A stretch of DNA of 64,000 bases from contig NZ_KQ130491.1 of assembly GCF_001050375.1 (NCBI RefSeq), positions 1 to 64,000 on the forward strand, read 5' to 3'. This DNA is from Catenovulum maritimum. Lineage in GTDB: Bacteria > Pseudomonadota > Gammaproteobacteria > Enterobacterales > Alteromonadaceae. Positions 42,883 to 52,628 of this stretch are shown in pieces (within the stretch, counting starts at the first letter, position 1; the number at the start of each line of letters is the position of its first letter). Position numbers and translations under genes: made by a program. The notes under the pieces are model-generated. The model saw only the letters and a list, made by a program, of their open reading frames with translations. It had not been told where the DNA came from and made no database searches.

Positions 42883-44445
42883 TTATAAAAATATATCTTT
42901 GTTATAGACGCCGTTGTATTTGCGGCTGCCATCTTTTTTCCAAAAGTCTATGGCTGGAATTTGTACTTCCCACAGCTCAGTTGCGTTCCAAGTAAATTCA
43001 TTGTGGAATCGGCTATTAAAATAGCTAACATCATAATGGCAAGTATGACGAGTTTCTTTAAAGAACAAATTGCTATTACTCGAAACTATGACTTCAGCTT
43101 GGGTTAAAAATTGCAGCTGGCGCCGAGTGATTTGTTTACAGATAGGCTCATTAATATCGGCAGGGTAGAGTGAGGAGACAATCGCTCTTTCGATTTCCCC
43201 TGTTTCTTGTTGGATAAAATAAATTCCAGAGCCTAGTGGGAAACGACCAACCATGTTCAAAAATAAGCTGACGTACTCATTGTTGTACTGATTATTGGTT
43301 TTTCCTTGCTCTATTATGTCGTAGGCTTGGTAAACTTGCTGGTAATCAAACTCTTCTTTGGTGGAAAGCAAGATAGAGCTATATACCATAGGTATTCTGA
43401 TTAAGTCGCCAAGTTCATGTTTAGGTGAGTTAAGACTTCTTAACGTTTCTAACATAAACAGCACTTTCTCTTTTTCTTCTTTGATAAATTTTGCTCTGGC
43501 TTCTTTGGTATCAAACCGCATATTTGGAATACCAATACCTAGCTTGATGTAATCTAATGTTTTGCTGTTAATGGTATTGATGAGCTGAGTTCTTTCTTCG
43601 TTATCTAATTGACGGTATCTATCCCCATCAAAAATTGCATTCACCTCTGGGCTGTGGCTGCCAATAGATTGAAGTAATGCTGCTTTCGCTATCGGTTTTA
43701 GAACTTCTTCTCGGTACGCCATTTTTAACTCAGCAGGCATAGGCTTTTTCAAGCTTTTGCTATGCTCAGCTTGCATGCCTTTTTCAGCCATTAAGCTAAA
43801 TGCTTCTTTAGATTGAAATAATTTTCCAATTCTATTTTTTATGTAGGGCGTTTGAAATTGGCTATGGTGCCTTGCTTCTTCAAATAGTGCTATGGTTAAT
43901 GCGGTAATATAGATAGGTTTATATTTTTCGTTTCTGACGTGTCTAACTTTGTCTTCAGGTGAAGGCGAGGACAGCGCAATTGTGCCCAATAATTGGCTGA
44001 AAATTCTTTGACCATCGAGTAAATCTAGAATTTGATCTGTGAGGTGATCTAACATCTCATATCTTTGATTTCGGCTATGCTGCATCGCCGTTTCTAGTGT
44101 GTGTAGGTCATCTTCTAATTTAGCTTGTAGGCTAGACAAACGTCGTAAATATCTATCGGTTGACGGTTGGTCTTTAATCTTGGGTAATTTACCTTTTTCT
44201 TTTCGGTAATTTTCGATTATGTCGATCTGATCTTGATAGGCTTTTATATTGGCTTTTAATTTCTTTAAGCTTTTGTATTGATCCTGATAGCTTTCAAAAA
44301 ATATGGCTGCTTCATCAACTAGCTTACGGTAGTTTTCTCTAAAGGATGTGATTTTTTTTGAGATGGCACTCGCCATAGTCGGAATTTTTGAAAACCGATC
44401 ATCTTGATTGTTTTTGTTATTTTTGGGTTTGCTATCTAGCAACAT
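42883..44445 (-). CDS. Degenerate HD-GYP-type protein, catalytically inactive by sequence
   Basis: A 520-residue cytoplasmic protein. Residues 35-140 are helical and coiled-coil-like. Residues 175-425 read like an HD-GYP phosphodiesterase: AKAALLQSIG (253-262) is where active proteins have ALLHDIGK, and FLNMVGRFPLGSG (395-407) matches the end of the HD-GYP domain. The HD pair is replaced by QS, and no HHE..DGxGYP is found; the corresponding region holds only charged residues. A C-terminal tail (430-520) is unlike anything I know. A c-di-GMP receptor or scaffold is possible but untested. Confidence 0.62.
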   Translation of the reverse strand: MLLDSKPKNNKNNQDDRFSKIPTMASAISKKITSFRENYRKLVDEAAIFFESYQDQYKSLKKLKANIKAYQDQIDIIENYRKEKGKLPKIKDQPSTDRYLRRLSSLQAKLEDDLHTLETAMQHSRNQRYEMLDHLTDQILDLLDGQRIFSQLLGTIALSSPSPEDKVRHVRNEKYKPIYITALTIALFEEARHHSQFQTPYIKNRIGKLFQSKEAFSLMAEKGMQAEHSKSLKKPMPAELKMAYREEVLKPIAKAALLQSIGSHSPEVNAIFDGDRYRQLDNEERTQLINTINSKTLDYIKLGIGIPNMRFDTKEARAKFIKEEKEKVLFMLETLRSLNSPKHELGDLIRIPMVYSSILLSTKEEFDYQQVYQAYDIIEQGKTNNQYNNEYVSLFLNMVGRFPLGSGIYFIQQETGEIERAIVSSLYPADINEPICKQITRRQLQFLTQAEVIVSSNSNLFFKETRHTCHYDVSYFNSRFHNEFTWNATELWEVQIPAIDFWKKDGSRKYNGVYNKDIFL

Positions 44446-44635
44446 CAGACTAATTGACTTCTTTTTTTAATTAACAACGCCTAACAGCCAATATCTGATA
44501 GGTAATAAGCTTAGCTAGCATTTTTCATCCTTGCTTTGTTAACAGATAGTAACAGCAGAACACTCAATTTTGAAGCCGTTTCCACATTTCCTTCTGCTTG
44601 TGATAATTACTTCTCGTTATTCGAGTAATATCGAA

Positions 44636-45382
44636 TTACCAAATATAGACAGCTTTAATCGATAACTTGTTGAGATCGCCATCATAATTGTAGTAATCAG
44701 TTTGGCCATCTTTACCTGAAGTCAGTTCTAGATTACCCAGTTCCGCTTCTGTCACTAAACTTAAGTTTCTTGATAACCTATAATTTAATCCTGCAGACAA
44801 TCGACTATAAGTATTATCGGCAATTGCTGTGTCAGCTTTAATATGCAGCACAAGTGATTTATATAACGGCATGTCTAATCTTAAGCCGGTATATAGTTGG
44901 AATTGGTCCGCTTTTAACTGTGCTTGTTCAACTAGGTTTATTTTAGTGTCAAATTTATGGGTAAGGTATCTTACGCCAGCTAAACCATAGAGCCTTAAGC
45001 CATTTCTGAACTTAATAATTGCCAAGCCCGCATCCATTTCTGCGCTTAAGCCCTTTAACTCTATTGCATAGGTCGAGTTATTCGCGGTTGCTGTATCCGT
45101 AACTTTAAACTGTTCTAGTGCGTAGCTAAAGGCCCAATCACTTGAAATTGAGTAACCTTCAAAACCAACTAAAGTATGCATGAGTTGAGCACTTGTCTCA
45201 GCAGTTAATTCGGCACTAAGTGATTGGTTACTCGCTTGTGTTTGGTCATAAAATTGAATATCTGAAGAGGCTTGGTATTTGGATAAACCAATTGCAAAGC
45301 CATGATGCCAACCGACCGCTGAAGCAGAACAACAAACGAAAGTGGATAAGAATAATAATGAATTTACAAAACCTTTGTACAT
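44636..45382 (-). CDS. Small outer-membrane beta-barrel protein
   Basis: A 248-residue exported protein: signal peptide MYKGFVNSLLFLSTFVCCSASA, then alternating strands (HGFAIGLSKYQ, GLRLYGLAGVRYLTHKF, LYTGLRLDMPLYKSLVLHIKAD, LSAGLNYRLSRNLSLVTEAEL) ending YNYDGDLNKLSIKAVYIW with a C-terminal aromatic, as expected for an OmpW/OmpA-like barrel of eight strands or so. No family is recognised firmly. Stand-alone gene, divergent from the DyP peroxidase gene. Function unknown. Confidence 0.7.
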   Translation of the reverse strand: MYKGFVNSLLFLSTFVCCSASAVGWHHGFAIGLSKYQASSDIQFYDQTQASNQSLSAELTAETSAQLMHTLVGFEGYSISSDWAFSYALEQFKVTDTATANNSTYAIELKGLSAEMDAGLAIIKFRNGLRLYGLAGVRYLTHKFDTKINLVEQAQLKADQFQLYTGLRLDMPLYKSLVLHIKADTAIADNTYSRLSAGLNYRLSRNLSLVTEAELGNLELTSGKDGQTDYYNYDGDLNKLSIKAVYIW

Positions 45383-45618
45383 AACCTACCTTTTTATAAC
45401 TGTGTCGATCAATGTTAATAAACTAAGTTACGGCTTATAGTTCATCTGAAAACAGAATATTTATATTATTTGAGAGTATTTTACATGAGTTTCGCATGTG
45501 AATATTCAATGCATTCAATTTCTATACCCTTTAACTTATATAATGTTACGCTGAAATTCGCAATTTTAATATTATTTAGTATAGTGTTTAGTAGATTTAA
45601 TTTGAGGGTAGGTCATTT

Positions 45619-46536
45619 ATGTCGCGTTATCAGCGTGGAATTTTAGCTGAAGCAAACTTGCACAGTTTATATTTATTATTTAATGCCGTTGATGGTGTTG
45701 AAGAAGATATCCGCCATCATTTGGCTGGATTCCACAAAATGATTACTCGCTATGACAATGAATATTCAGAGTCTGAATTAAGCGCTTTTGTTGCGGTTGG
45801 TGCCAATTATTGGGATCAGCTTTATCCAGATGCAAGACCTAAGTTGCTCGTCGACTTCCCTGAAATTCCTGATGCAATCCATCATGCACCCAATACCCCT
45901 TATGATTTATTTGTCCACATTCGTTCAGACCGTGCAGATGTTAATCATTTGGTCGGTAGCCAGATTTGTGATTTGTTCGGCGATAGTGTCCGCTTAGCTG
46001 AGCAAGTGAAAGGTTTTCGTTTTCTCGATGGTCGAGATTTAACTGGATTTGTCGATGGTACAGAAAATCCACATGGTGGTCGACGCCGTGATGTTGCTAT
46101 CGTCAAAGATGACGACGAAAAGTTTATCGGCGGCAGTTATATCCATATACAGCGCTATCGGCATAAACTAGATTTATGGAAAGAACTACCTGTGGTAGAG
46201 CAGGAAGATATTATCGGCCGAACTAAGGCTGATGATGTTGAGTACCCAAGTAAAGATAAAGCTGATTTTGCCCATACCAAAAGAACCAGCTTAAAAGATG
46301 AAGCAGGTAATTCAATTGAAATACTACGTCAAAGCATGCCTTATGGCACGATGAAAATACAAGGCTTATTTTTTGTGTCTTGTTGTCATACGCCAACGGC
46401 TTTTAATTTGATGTTAGAAAGTATGTTGGTTGGCGAGAATGGCCACTATGACCATTTATTAAATTATACCGAAGCTGAAACTGGAGCTGCATTTTTTGCC
46501 CCATCCATTGATTTTTTAACGTCTTATTCCAGTTAA
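45619..46536 (+). CDS. Dye-decolourising (DyP) peroxidase, YfeX-like
   Basis: A 305-residue cytoplasmic haem peroxidase: GFRFLDGRDLTGFVDGTENP contains the DyP GxxDG motif with the distal Asp, followed by GGSYIHIQRYRHKL; the proximal haem histidine is expected within FAHTKRTS and the distal arginine in ILRQSMPYG. Length matches YfeX. It lacks a Tat signal. It probably uses H2O2 to oxidise dyes, porphyrins or phenolics. A good AGGGTAGG ribosome site precedes the ATG. Monocistronic. Confidence 0.93.
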   Translation: MSRYQRGILAEANLHSLYLLFNAVDGVEEDIRHHLAGFHKMITRYDNEYSESELSAFVAVGANYWDQLYPDARPKLLVDFPEIPDAIHHAPNTPYDLFVHIRSDRADVNHLVGSQICDLFGDSVRLAEQVKGFRFLDGRDLTGFVDGTENPHGGRRRDVAIVKDDDEKFIGGSYIHIQRYRHKLDLWKELPVVEQEDIIGRTKADDVEYPSKDKADFAHTKRTSLKDEAGNSIEILRQSMPYGTMKIQGLFFVSCCHTPTAFNLMLESMLVGENGHYDHLLNYTEAETGAAFFAPSIDFLTSYSS

Positions 46537-46541
46537 AGATA

Positions 46542-46579
46542 AACCACTAAATGATATTAATTAGTGTTGTTTAGTGGTT
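46542..46579. terminator. Hairpin between the DyP gene and the WD40 gene
   Basis: AACCACTAAA and TTTAGTGGTT are perfect 10-bp arms around an 18-nt loop between convergent stops. Confidence 0.5.
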
Positions 46580-46640
46580 ACATCGCATAAATCTAGCTAG
46601 ATGCTTGCTTGTCCTTGTGTAAGTAAATCTTATCCCTTAG

Positions 46641-47669
46641 CTATGGTTTGGCTAGGTAGCCTTGGATTTGCCATTTTTGCAAAATCCCAAAGCTAGTTTC
46701 CGCACTTAAGAAGTTATCATCCAAACTAAAAGCAAAATCTAATACACTCGCAGTTGAGCTATCTGCTTCAAATGGCCACTCGGCTAATAGTTCGCCTGAT
46801 TTGACTGACCATAGCTTAACTTTTTGATTTGGTGCGCCAGTCGCAAGCCATTCACCATTATTTGAAAATACAACAGAGCTAAAAATTTGCTGTCGAACGG
46901 GGTAGTTTAATTCGGTTATTTTTTTGCCAGTGGTGAGGTCCCAGAGCCAAGATTGATTCATGCTATTTGCCGTAAATGCATACCTAGCTTGATTATCTAA
47001 TGCAACTTGGCTGATCCGGCCTGTGTGAGTGAACTTGTTTCTTACTTGCCCCGTTTTACTATTCCATAAATAAGCCATGCCCTCATAACCACCACTTAAA
47101 ACATAAGCACCATTGGCAGACATAGCTATTTGAGTGATACGATCAGTGTGGCCTAAAAATTCTATTCTTCGCCCTGTTTCTACATTGATGTGAATCACTT
47201 TACCGTTCAGTAAACCTAATGCGACAAATCTGCCTTGATTGCTGATTTTGGCAGAAGTGATGCTAGATTCATCGATACTATAAAAGCCTTTATTCGCACC
47301 CGTATTGATATTCCATATTGCGAAATTTTGCCTGTCTGCAGTTAAGACAGCCTGACTATCATGGCTAATTTCTACTAGATGAATTTGGCTATTTTGTTTG
47401 AATTTATGGTTCCAGACATATTTAGTTAAGTTTTTTTCTGTGTCCCAAAAGAGCACGCCATTTTGAGTGCTCACAGCTGCATATAAGCCAGCTTGTGATA
47501 ACGCTGATGCATAGGCACCATTGTCTGTATGGATTTGATGCAGTACCTCGGTTGGCGGAGCTTTGCTGCAACTAACAATACAAGCAAGACTCAATATACT
47601 TAGATGAGTTACTACATCTTTTTTTGCTTGGGCGATTAACTGAATAATGCGCGGTGAAATAATTGCCAT
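46641..47669 (-). CDS. WD40-repeat lipoprotein
   Basis: A 342-residue protein of WD40 propeller repeats (for example [38 protein letters not shown], the clearest one, given only as a landmark). The N-terminus has a long positive region, then [13 protein letters not shown], a lipobox with cysteine at about residue 34. This start overlaps the end of slmA by 34 bp; no better ATG lies downstream, so the unusually long n-region is a caution. Probable outer-membrane or inner-membrane lipoprotein scaffold. Likely cotranscribed with slmA. Confidence 0.75.
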   Translation of the reverse strand: MAIISPRIIQLIAQAKKDVVTHLSILSLACIVSCSKAPPTEVLHQIHTDNGAYASALSQAGLYAAVSTQNGVLFWDTEKNLTKYVWNHKFKQNSQIHLVEISHDSQAVLTADRQNFAIWNINTGANKGFYSIDESSITSAKISNQGRFVALGLLNGKVIHINVETGRRIEFLGHTDRITQIAMSANGAYVLSGGYEGMAYLWNSKTGQVRNKFTHTGRISQVALDNQARYAFTANSMNQSWLWDLTTGKKITELNYPVRQQIFSSVVFSNNGEWLATGAPNQKVKLWSVKSGELLAEWPFEADSSTASVLDFAFSLDDNFLSAETSFGILQKWQIQGYLAKP

Positions 47670-48226
47670 TGTTTAGCCAAATGTTGAGACGGTAAATGCT
47701 TAAAGTCTGATCGAACAAATTGTCTTATTTGTCCTTCAATCCAGCTTGTTAGCAAGTTTGCGATAACATTGTCGTCAGAAACCAAATCTTTTCCTTCACG
47801 CATAGGTCTTTCGCGCAAAACTTGTTTGAATTGCGTTTCTATTTTTTCAAATAAGCTGGTGACTCGAGTTCTTAAACGTAATTGTTCGCCCATAAGTGCT
47901 TCGCCACTAATCATTCTTGAAATGCCTGGGTTTTTTTCGGCAAATAGCAAGACTAATTGAGCTATTTTAAGACTTCTGCTTGCCGACATTTTATCTTCTT
48001 CAAGAATTTTATTGATTCGAGAGAATAAGGTTTCTTCGACAAAATCTAATAAACCTTCAAACATTCTTGCCTTGCTGGGGAAGTGGCGGTATAGCGCGGC
48101 TTCAGTTACGCCTACGGCTTCTGCTAGTTTAGCCGTCGTAATTCTTTCGCCCGGGTTATTTTCTAACATAGTGGCCAAGGCTTGGAGGATTTCTTGCTTT
48201 CGGTTTGAACGTTTTCTAGTTGTCAT
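47636..48226 (-). CDS. slmA: Nucleoid-occlusion factor SlmA
   Basis: A TetR-like DNA-binding protein that blocks FtsZ assembly over the nucleoid. The 196-residue sequence has [51 protein letters not shown] as its helix-turn-helix region (landmark) and ends in the family tail [10 protein letters not shown]. It sits directly downstream of coaBC, the conserved coaBC-slmA neighbourhood of gammaproteobacteria, 39 bp away. Confidence 0.96.
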   Translation of the reverse strand: MTTRKRSNRKQEILQALATMLENNPGERITTAKLAEAVGVTEAALYRHFPSKARMFEGLLDFVEETLFSRINKILEEDKMSASRSLKIAQLVLLFAEKNPGISRMISGEALMGEQLRLRTRVTSLFEKIETQFKQVLRERPMREGKDLVSDDNVIANLLTSWIEGQIRQFVRSDFKHLPSQHLAKQWQLFHRALFS

Positions 48227-48265
48227 AATACTTATAGTCTAGTTTAGATTTTAAAAGAGTTGGCT

Positions 48266-49459
48266 TTATTTTTCTTCGTATTGAGCCGCGATTAGTTGCA
48301 ATAAATGTATGGCTAAATTTTGTTTGTCGGTTTGCTCTATTTCAACTGACCCCTTTGGCCAAAATACAGTCACAGCATTGTCATTACTATTGAAGCCAAT
48401 GGCTTGGTTTGAAACATCATTTGCGATTATCATGTCTAAATTTTTGCGCTGCATCTTGTCTTTCGCATAATGTGCTAAGTTCTGAGTTTCTGCAGCGAAG
48501 CCCACGCAAAAAGGTTTTTGAGCCAAGCTAGCGATACTTGCTAAAATATCGGGATTCCGTTCTAGCTCTAACGTTAATTCATCAGATGTTTTTTTCATTT
48601 TCTGCGGTGCGACCTGCTTCATTTTGTAATCCGCTACAGCGGCGCAGCTAATAAAAATATCGCAGTTTTGAGTGTACTCTTGCGCAGCCTGTAACATTTG
48701 TTCTGCATCAGAAATACTTATTTTGGTAATGCCGCCCGGTGTTTCAAGTGAGGTCGGTCCACTAATTAAGTTAACTTTAGCACCTAGCCACTGAGCGGCT
48801 TGCGCGAGTGCGTAGCCCATTTTCCCTGAGCTGTGATTTGAGATATAACGAACTGGATCGATTGCTTCTCGGGTTGGACCTGCGGTTATCGTTATATTTT
48901 TATTCGCTAGTACTTGAGGTAAAAAGAAGCTCGGCAATAAATTAATGATTTGCATTGGTTCTAGCATTCTGCCAGCACCAACATCGCCACAAGCTTGTTC
49001 GCCATGCGCTGGACCTAAAGTGAATCGACCATCTTTATGTAAGGTTTCTATATTTCTTTGGGTTGCTGGAGAAGCCCACATTTGCTGGTTCATTGCCGGG
49101 CATAAAATGATTGGCGCTGCGCTAGCTAAACAAAGTGTGGCAAGTAAATCATTCGCCATACCATTGGCGATGCGAGCGATAATATCTGCCGATGCCGGCG
49201 CAATTAAAATCAGGTCAGCCCATTTTGCTAATTCTATATGACCCATAGCTGCTTCTGCTGCTGGATCTAATAAACTATCTGAGACCGGATTACCCGACAC
49301 AGCTTGCATGGTTAATTGTGTGATAAAGGCTTTTGCACCTTCGGTCATTACGACTCTAACTTGAGCGCCTCGCTCAGTTAATCTTCTGGTTAATTCAGCG
49401 CATTTATAGGCTGCAATACCGCCAGAGATTCCAAGTAAAATTTTCTTATTTGTGAGCAA
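48266..49459 (-). CDS. coaBC: Bifunctional phosphopantothenoylcysteine synthetase/decarboxylase
   Basis: Coenzyme A synthesis. N-terminal CoaC flavoprotein decarboxylase (residues 1-190) with [12 protein letters not shown] and the catalytic-type histidine in [20 protein letters not shown], then PAMNQQMW. C-terminal CoaB synthetase (190-397) with [28 protein letters not shown] and [11 protein letters not shown]-like [10 protein letters not shown]. The length of 397 matches. Divergent from radC. Confidence 0.97.
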   Translation of the reverse strand: MLTNKKILLGISGGIAAYKCAELTRRLTERGAQVRVVMTEGAKAFITQLTMQAVSGNPVSDSLLDPAAEAAMGHIELAKWADLILIAPASADIIARIANGMANDLLATLCLASAAPIILCPAMNQQMWASPATQRNIETLHKDGRFTLGPAHGEQACGDVGAGRMLEPMQIINLLPSFFLPQVLANKNITITAGPTREAIDPVRYISNHSSGKMGYALAQAAQWLGAKVNLISGPTSLETPGGITKISISDAEQMLQAAQEYTQNCDIFISCAAVADYKMKQVAPQKMKKTSDELTLELERNPDILASIASLAQKPFCVGFAAETQNLAHYAKDKMQRKNLDMIIANDVSNQAIGFNSNDNAVTVFWPKGSVEIEQTDKQNLAIHLLQLIAAQYEEK

Positions 49460-49715
49460 AACAGTTCTCCATGTTTAGAGTTTTAAATAAGTACTTACTT
49501 CCATTAAACCTAGCTAAATATAGCGAATGAAGTGGGGCTTAGTTTGGCTGAGTATAAATTGGTTTGATATTGACTGCAATGTAGAGAATCGAACTTTTAC
49601 CTGTGCCTTTTTCACAAGTTGAATTTGAATTACTTTAAATTGAGGGCAACTGGACTAAACTGAACTCAAATACTCTGCTATTTAGTTTGAACTGTGAATT
49701 ATTCAAGGATGAAAA

Positions 49716-50390
49716 ATGAATATTAAAGACCTCCCTTTATTTGAACGGCCTAGAGAAAAGTTATTACGCCAAGGCGCTAAATCTTTGTCTGACTCAGAGC
49801 TGTTAGCTATCTTTCTTAGAACCGGCGTATCAGGGCAATCGGCGATAGAGCTAGCAAGACAACTCCTAATTGATTTTGGCAGCTTACGGGGCATTCTAGG
49901 CGCTGATTTAACCCATTTTTGTCACGCTAGAGGGTTAGGGGAAGCTAAATTTTGCCAACTTCAAGCTTGCGTCGAAATGACTAAGCGGTTTTTAAGCGAA
50001 ACTCTAGTCAAAGAAAATGTTTTTGACTCTGTGGATGCGTGTCGACAGTATTTAACAGCAGAGCTGAGAGACCAAACTAATGAAGCCTTTGCTTGTTTGT
50101 ATTTAGATAACCAAAACCGGCTTATTCAATTTGAAACTTTATTTTATGGGACGATAGATGGCGCTGCTGTTTACCCTAGAGTTGTGGTTGAAAAATGCTT
50201 GCATAAGAAAGCTGCGGCGGTAATTTTTGCACATAACCACCCTTCTGGTATTGCTGAGCCTAGCCAAGCTGATAGGGCCATTACGATTCGGCTAAAACAA
50301 GCTTTATCTTTAATTGATGTTAATGTGTTAGATCATTTTATTATTGGTGATGGTCAAGTGGTCTCGTTCGCTGAAAGAGGGTTATTGTAA
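49716..50390 (+). CDS. radC: RadC-family JAB/MPN protein
   Basis: A 224-residue protein: N-terminal helix-hairpin-helix ([22 protein letters not shown]) and a C-terminal JAB1/MPN domain with the metal motif [19 protein letters not shown] (HxH-x-D). RadC was once linked to DNA repair, but its biochemical function is unsettled. Placed between coaBC and rpmB-rpmG, as in most gammaproteobacteria. Confidence 0.95.
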   Translation: MNIKDLPLFERPREKLLRQGAKSLSDSELLAIFLRTGVSGQSAIELARQLLIDFGSLRGILGADLTHFCHARGLGEAKFCQLQACVEMTKRFLSETLVKENVFDSVDACRQYLTAELRDQTNEAFACLYLDNQNRLIQFETLFYGTIDGAAVYPRVVVEKCLHKKAAAVIFAHNHPSGIAEPSQADRAITIRLKQALSLIDVNVLDHFIIGDGQVVSFAERGLL

Positions 50391-50438
50391 GCTTTTTTCA
50401 ATATTCAGTTAGAATTAAGCATATTTTTGATAAAAATA

Positions 50439-50467
50439 TTGACTAGGTAAGTGCTTTACTGTATAAA
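50439..50467 (+). promoter_or_regulatory. Sigma-70 promoter of rpmB-rpmG
   Basis: TTGACT (50439-50444), a 17-bp spacer and TATAAA (50462-50467), nearly consensus, 84 bp before rpmB. Strength is in line with a ribosomal protein operon. Confidence 0.8.
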
Positions 50468-50551
50468 TTGCGCCCTCTTGAATCAGGGTACGCAAACGAA
50501 TTTATTCTTGAGTCAGCAAGCTTAAGAATGGAAGTATTTGGAGACACAGCA

Positions 50552-50788
50552 ATGTCTAAAGTATGCCAAGTAACTGGTAAAAAGCCTGTAGTCGGTAACC
50601 ACCGTTCACACGCTAAAAATGCGACTAAACGTCGTTTTTTACCAAATTTACAATCGCACCGTTTTTGGGTTGCGAGTGAGAACCGTTTTGTAAAACTTCG
50701 TATATCAACCAAAGGTATGCGTATCGTTGATAAAAACGGTATTGATGCAGTTTTAGCTGATATCCGCTCACGCGGTATCAAAATTTAA
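50552..50788 (+). CDS. rpmB: 50S ribosomal protein L28
   Basis: A 78-residue basic protein beginning [12 protein letters not shown] and carrying [26 protein letters not shown], a diagnostic L28 stretch, with [12 protein letters not shown] near the end. I start at 50552 (preceded by TTGGAGACACAGCA) because that matches L28; the frame stays open 28 codons upstream, overlapping the promoter. First gene of the rpmB-rpmG operon. Confidence 0.98.
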   Translation: MSKVCQVTGKKPVVGNHRSHAKNATKRRFLPNLQSHRFWVASENRFVKLRISTKGMRIVDKNGIDAVLADIRSRGIKI

Positions 50789-50799
50789 GGAAGCCTAAG

Positions 50800-50955
50800 A
50801 TGCGCGATAAAATCCGATTGGTTTCTACTGCCGGTACTGGTTATTTCTACACTACCGACAAGAACAAAAAAAACATGCCTGGTAAATTTGAGATCAAAAA
50901 ATTTGATCCAAAAGTACGTAAGCACGTTGTTTTTAAAGAAGCTAAAATCAAGTAA
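50800..50955 (+). CDS. rpmG: 50S ribosomal protein L33
   Basis: A 51-residue protein starting [20 protein letters not shown] and containing [24 protein letters not shown]; it is the standard L33 without the zinc-binding CxxC pairs, so it does not release zinc. Eleven bases after rpmB with an AAGG-type ribosome site; ended by a strong terminator. Confidence 0.98.
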   Translation: MRDKIRLVSTAGTGYFYTTDKNKKNMPGKFEIKKFDPKVRKHVVFKEAKIK

Positions 50956-50970
50956 TCGATTTTAATTTTA

Positions 50971-50997
50971 AAAAACCCGGTCTATCCGGGTTTTTTT
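50971..50997 (+). terminator. Rho-independent terminator after rpmG
   Basis: AAAAACCCGG-tctat-CCGGGTTTTTTT, GC stem plus T-run. Confidence 0.95.
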
Positions 50998-51036
50998 ATA
51001 CCTAAAATTTTTGAATTGAAAGGTTAGAGCTCTAAA

Positions 51037-51507
51037 ATGATAAGACTGAGTCGCAAAGGTTGGAATAACGTACTCATTTTTGCCAGCCTCTTTATGATTT
51101 TAATTTTTAATGGTGTGCACAATAAATTAATCAATAAAGTCTCACCGGAACAAAGTAAAAACCTCCTGCCTGTCGCAGAAGTCGTTCTAAGTGCCGACTT
51201 TCCTAATATTTCAGTGGAGCGTGTTGGCCGTGGTTGGAGAAGCTTGCCGCAAAGCGAGTATACTGATCAGCAAATCTCTGACGTTATTAATCTGTGGCAG
51301 CAATTAGCAGGCGATTTAGTCACGAATGAAGTTTTGCTTGAGCAACTAAAACAGAGTTACCCAAACAAGGTGGTTAGCTTTTGGTTTGCAAACTATGAAT
51401 CTGCTTATGTACTACAGATATTTCAACATACAGATGGGCTAACGTATATTAAGTCTCCAGATGCTTGGTATTTAACAGATGCAATTAGCAGTGAGTTCTT
51501 TCTTTAA
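51037..51507 (+). CDS. Membrane-anchored hypothetical protein
   Basis: A 156-residue protein with one N-terminal TM helix (about 11-27, NVLIFASLFMILIFNGVH) and a periplasmic or cytoplasmic domain of mixed alpha/beta character with ISVERVGRGWRSLP, ISDVINLWQQLAG and YVLQIFQHTDGLTYIKS. I do not recognise a named family, though genes of this size are often found after rpmG in Alteromonadales. Convergent with and overlapping the beta-helix gene by 4 bp at the stops. Confidence 0.75.
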   Translation: MIRLSRKGWNNVLIFASLFMILIFNGVHNKLINKVSPEQSKNLLPVAEVVLSADFPNISVERVGRGWRSLPQSEYTDQQISDVINLWQQLAGDLVTNEVLLEQLKQSYPNKVVSFWFANYESAYVLQIFQHTDGLTYIKSPDAWYLTDAISSEFFL

Positions 51508-52520
51508 TCTGAACTGATTGAATCTGGTGTTAAGCTAGCGCTACCGCAGTTCCAAGTATTCTGCCTGCTATTTATATCAACTGTTTGGCCGCAAATTTCT
51601 ATATTAGCTAGCATGTTCTTTCTGTTTGCGAGCGACTTGACTTGAATAGTCGAGTCTTGAATTGTAATGTTTGCAACACCTGCAGGTGCTTGCTGGCCCT
51701 CATTCCATAAATTCATTAACGATGCTGTTGGGTTTAAAATACTGACATTGTTAAAGTACAGGTTTTTGGTATATCTGCCTTTCCTTGCATCTATAATGGC
51801 ATTGCCTGTATTCGTCCTACCCTGATTACCTATGATTAAGACATTTTTAAAAGTTGCGGTTGCATTGTTGCCATAGCTTCCCCAGCCAAATTGGATAGGC
51901 AGGGTATTACCAATCATTTTTATCACAGTGTTTTCGACGCTAATGTCGGCATAAACCTTAATGATATCATCGGCGGTTTCAAAGTAGCTATTGCGGACGA
52001 TAGTGCCGTCAGCGGCTGAAACGCCGTCACTATTATTTTGGTGCCCACCTCTGGCATCTATTGCTCTAACCGAATCAATTATCAGTTTGGCTTTGTCTCG
52101 CCCTGTGAAATGGAATGCATAAGGATCTAGAGAAGTTAAATTGGTGATTTTTACTGTGATATTACCCTTTGCAAGTACGGCTGATTTACATAACCCACAG
52201 CCGTTATTTTTCTTGTTGTAACGGGTAATTGGAGTGCCGTAAATGACAGAGGTGTATTTGTCTTCGCCTTTAATTTCCATACTATGAAAAACGTTAAAAC
52301 GACCTTGAACTCTGACGTCTTTAGCTATTATGAGGTTTTTTATTTGGGTTGGAACCGTCCAGCCAGTATGCCCGCCAGTTAGTGAACCATTGGTTGTAAG
52401 CTTTAACGTTTGCTGTTGTCCATCCCAAATGTATTCACCAGAATATGATATTTTAGGTGGTGTTGTCGTGGCACAGGCAGTTAAAAATAAAAGAATGAAA
52501 GAGGATAGGGCAAGGCGCAT
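51504..52520 (-). CDS. Right-handed beta-helix lipoprotein, probable polysaccharide-active enzyme
   Basis: A 338-residue lipoprotein with lipobox LTAC (about residue 16). The body consists of short beta-strand coils (VKITNLTSLDPYAFHF, AKLIIDSVRAIDARGG, GTIVRNSYFETADDIIKVYADISVENTVIKM given as landmarks) like GH28/GH49/PL-type parallel beta-helices. The NNSDGVSA...ADDIIK pattern recalls the NTDGID ... DDCIAI active-site region of polygalacturonases. I cannot name the exact family. It may degrade a pectic or algal polymer together with the PL3 and GH16 enzymes. Not in an operon. Confidence 0.68.
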   Translation of the reverse strand: MRLALSSFILLFLTACATTTPPKISYSGEYIWDGQQQTLKLTTNGSLTGGHTGWTVPTQIKNLIIAKDVRVQGRFNVFHSMEIKGEDKYTSVIYGTPITRYNKKNNGCGLCKSAVLAKGNITVKITNLTSLDPYAFHFTGRDKAKLIIDSVRAIDARGGHQNNSDGVSAADGTIVRNSYFETADDIIKVYADISVENTVIKMIGNTLPIQFGWGSYGNNATATFKNVLIIGNQGRTNTGNAIIDARKGRYTKNLYFNNVSILNPTASLMNLWNEGQQAPAGVANITIQDSTIQVKSLANRKNMLANIEICGQTVDINSRQNTWNCGSASLTPDSISSD

Positions 52521-52628
52521 AAGCTAATTCCAAAATATTGTTTTATGTCTATTTTGGTGTTTAAGTGCGCAAACGCAAGATAACTATGGCTAAGTTAAGT
52601 AAAGCTAGCCATAGTTACTCTTCAGTTG

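Noticed and set aside
44466-44490. TTAACAACGCCTAACAGCC as another attC
   Set aside because: Only one core-like string, with no complementary partner or inner block nearby.
50468-50551. 28-residue extension of L28
   Set aside because: It would begin at the promoter -10 region and is absent from L28 proteins.
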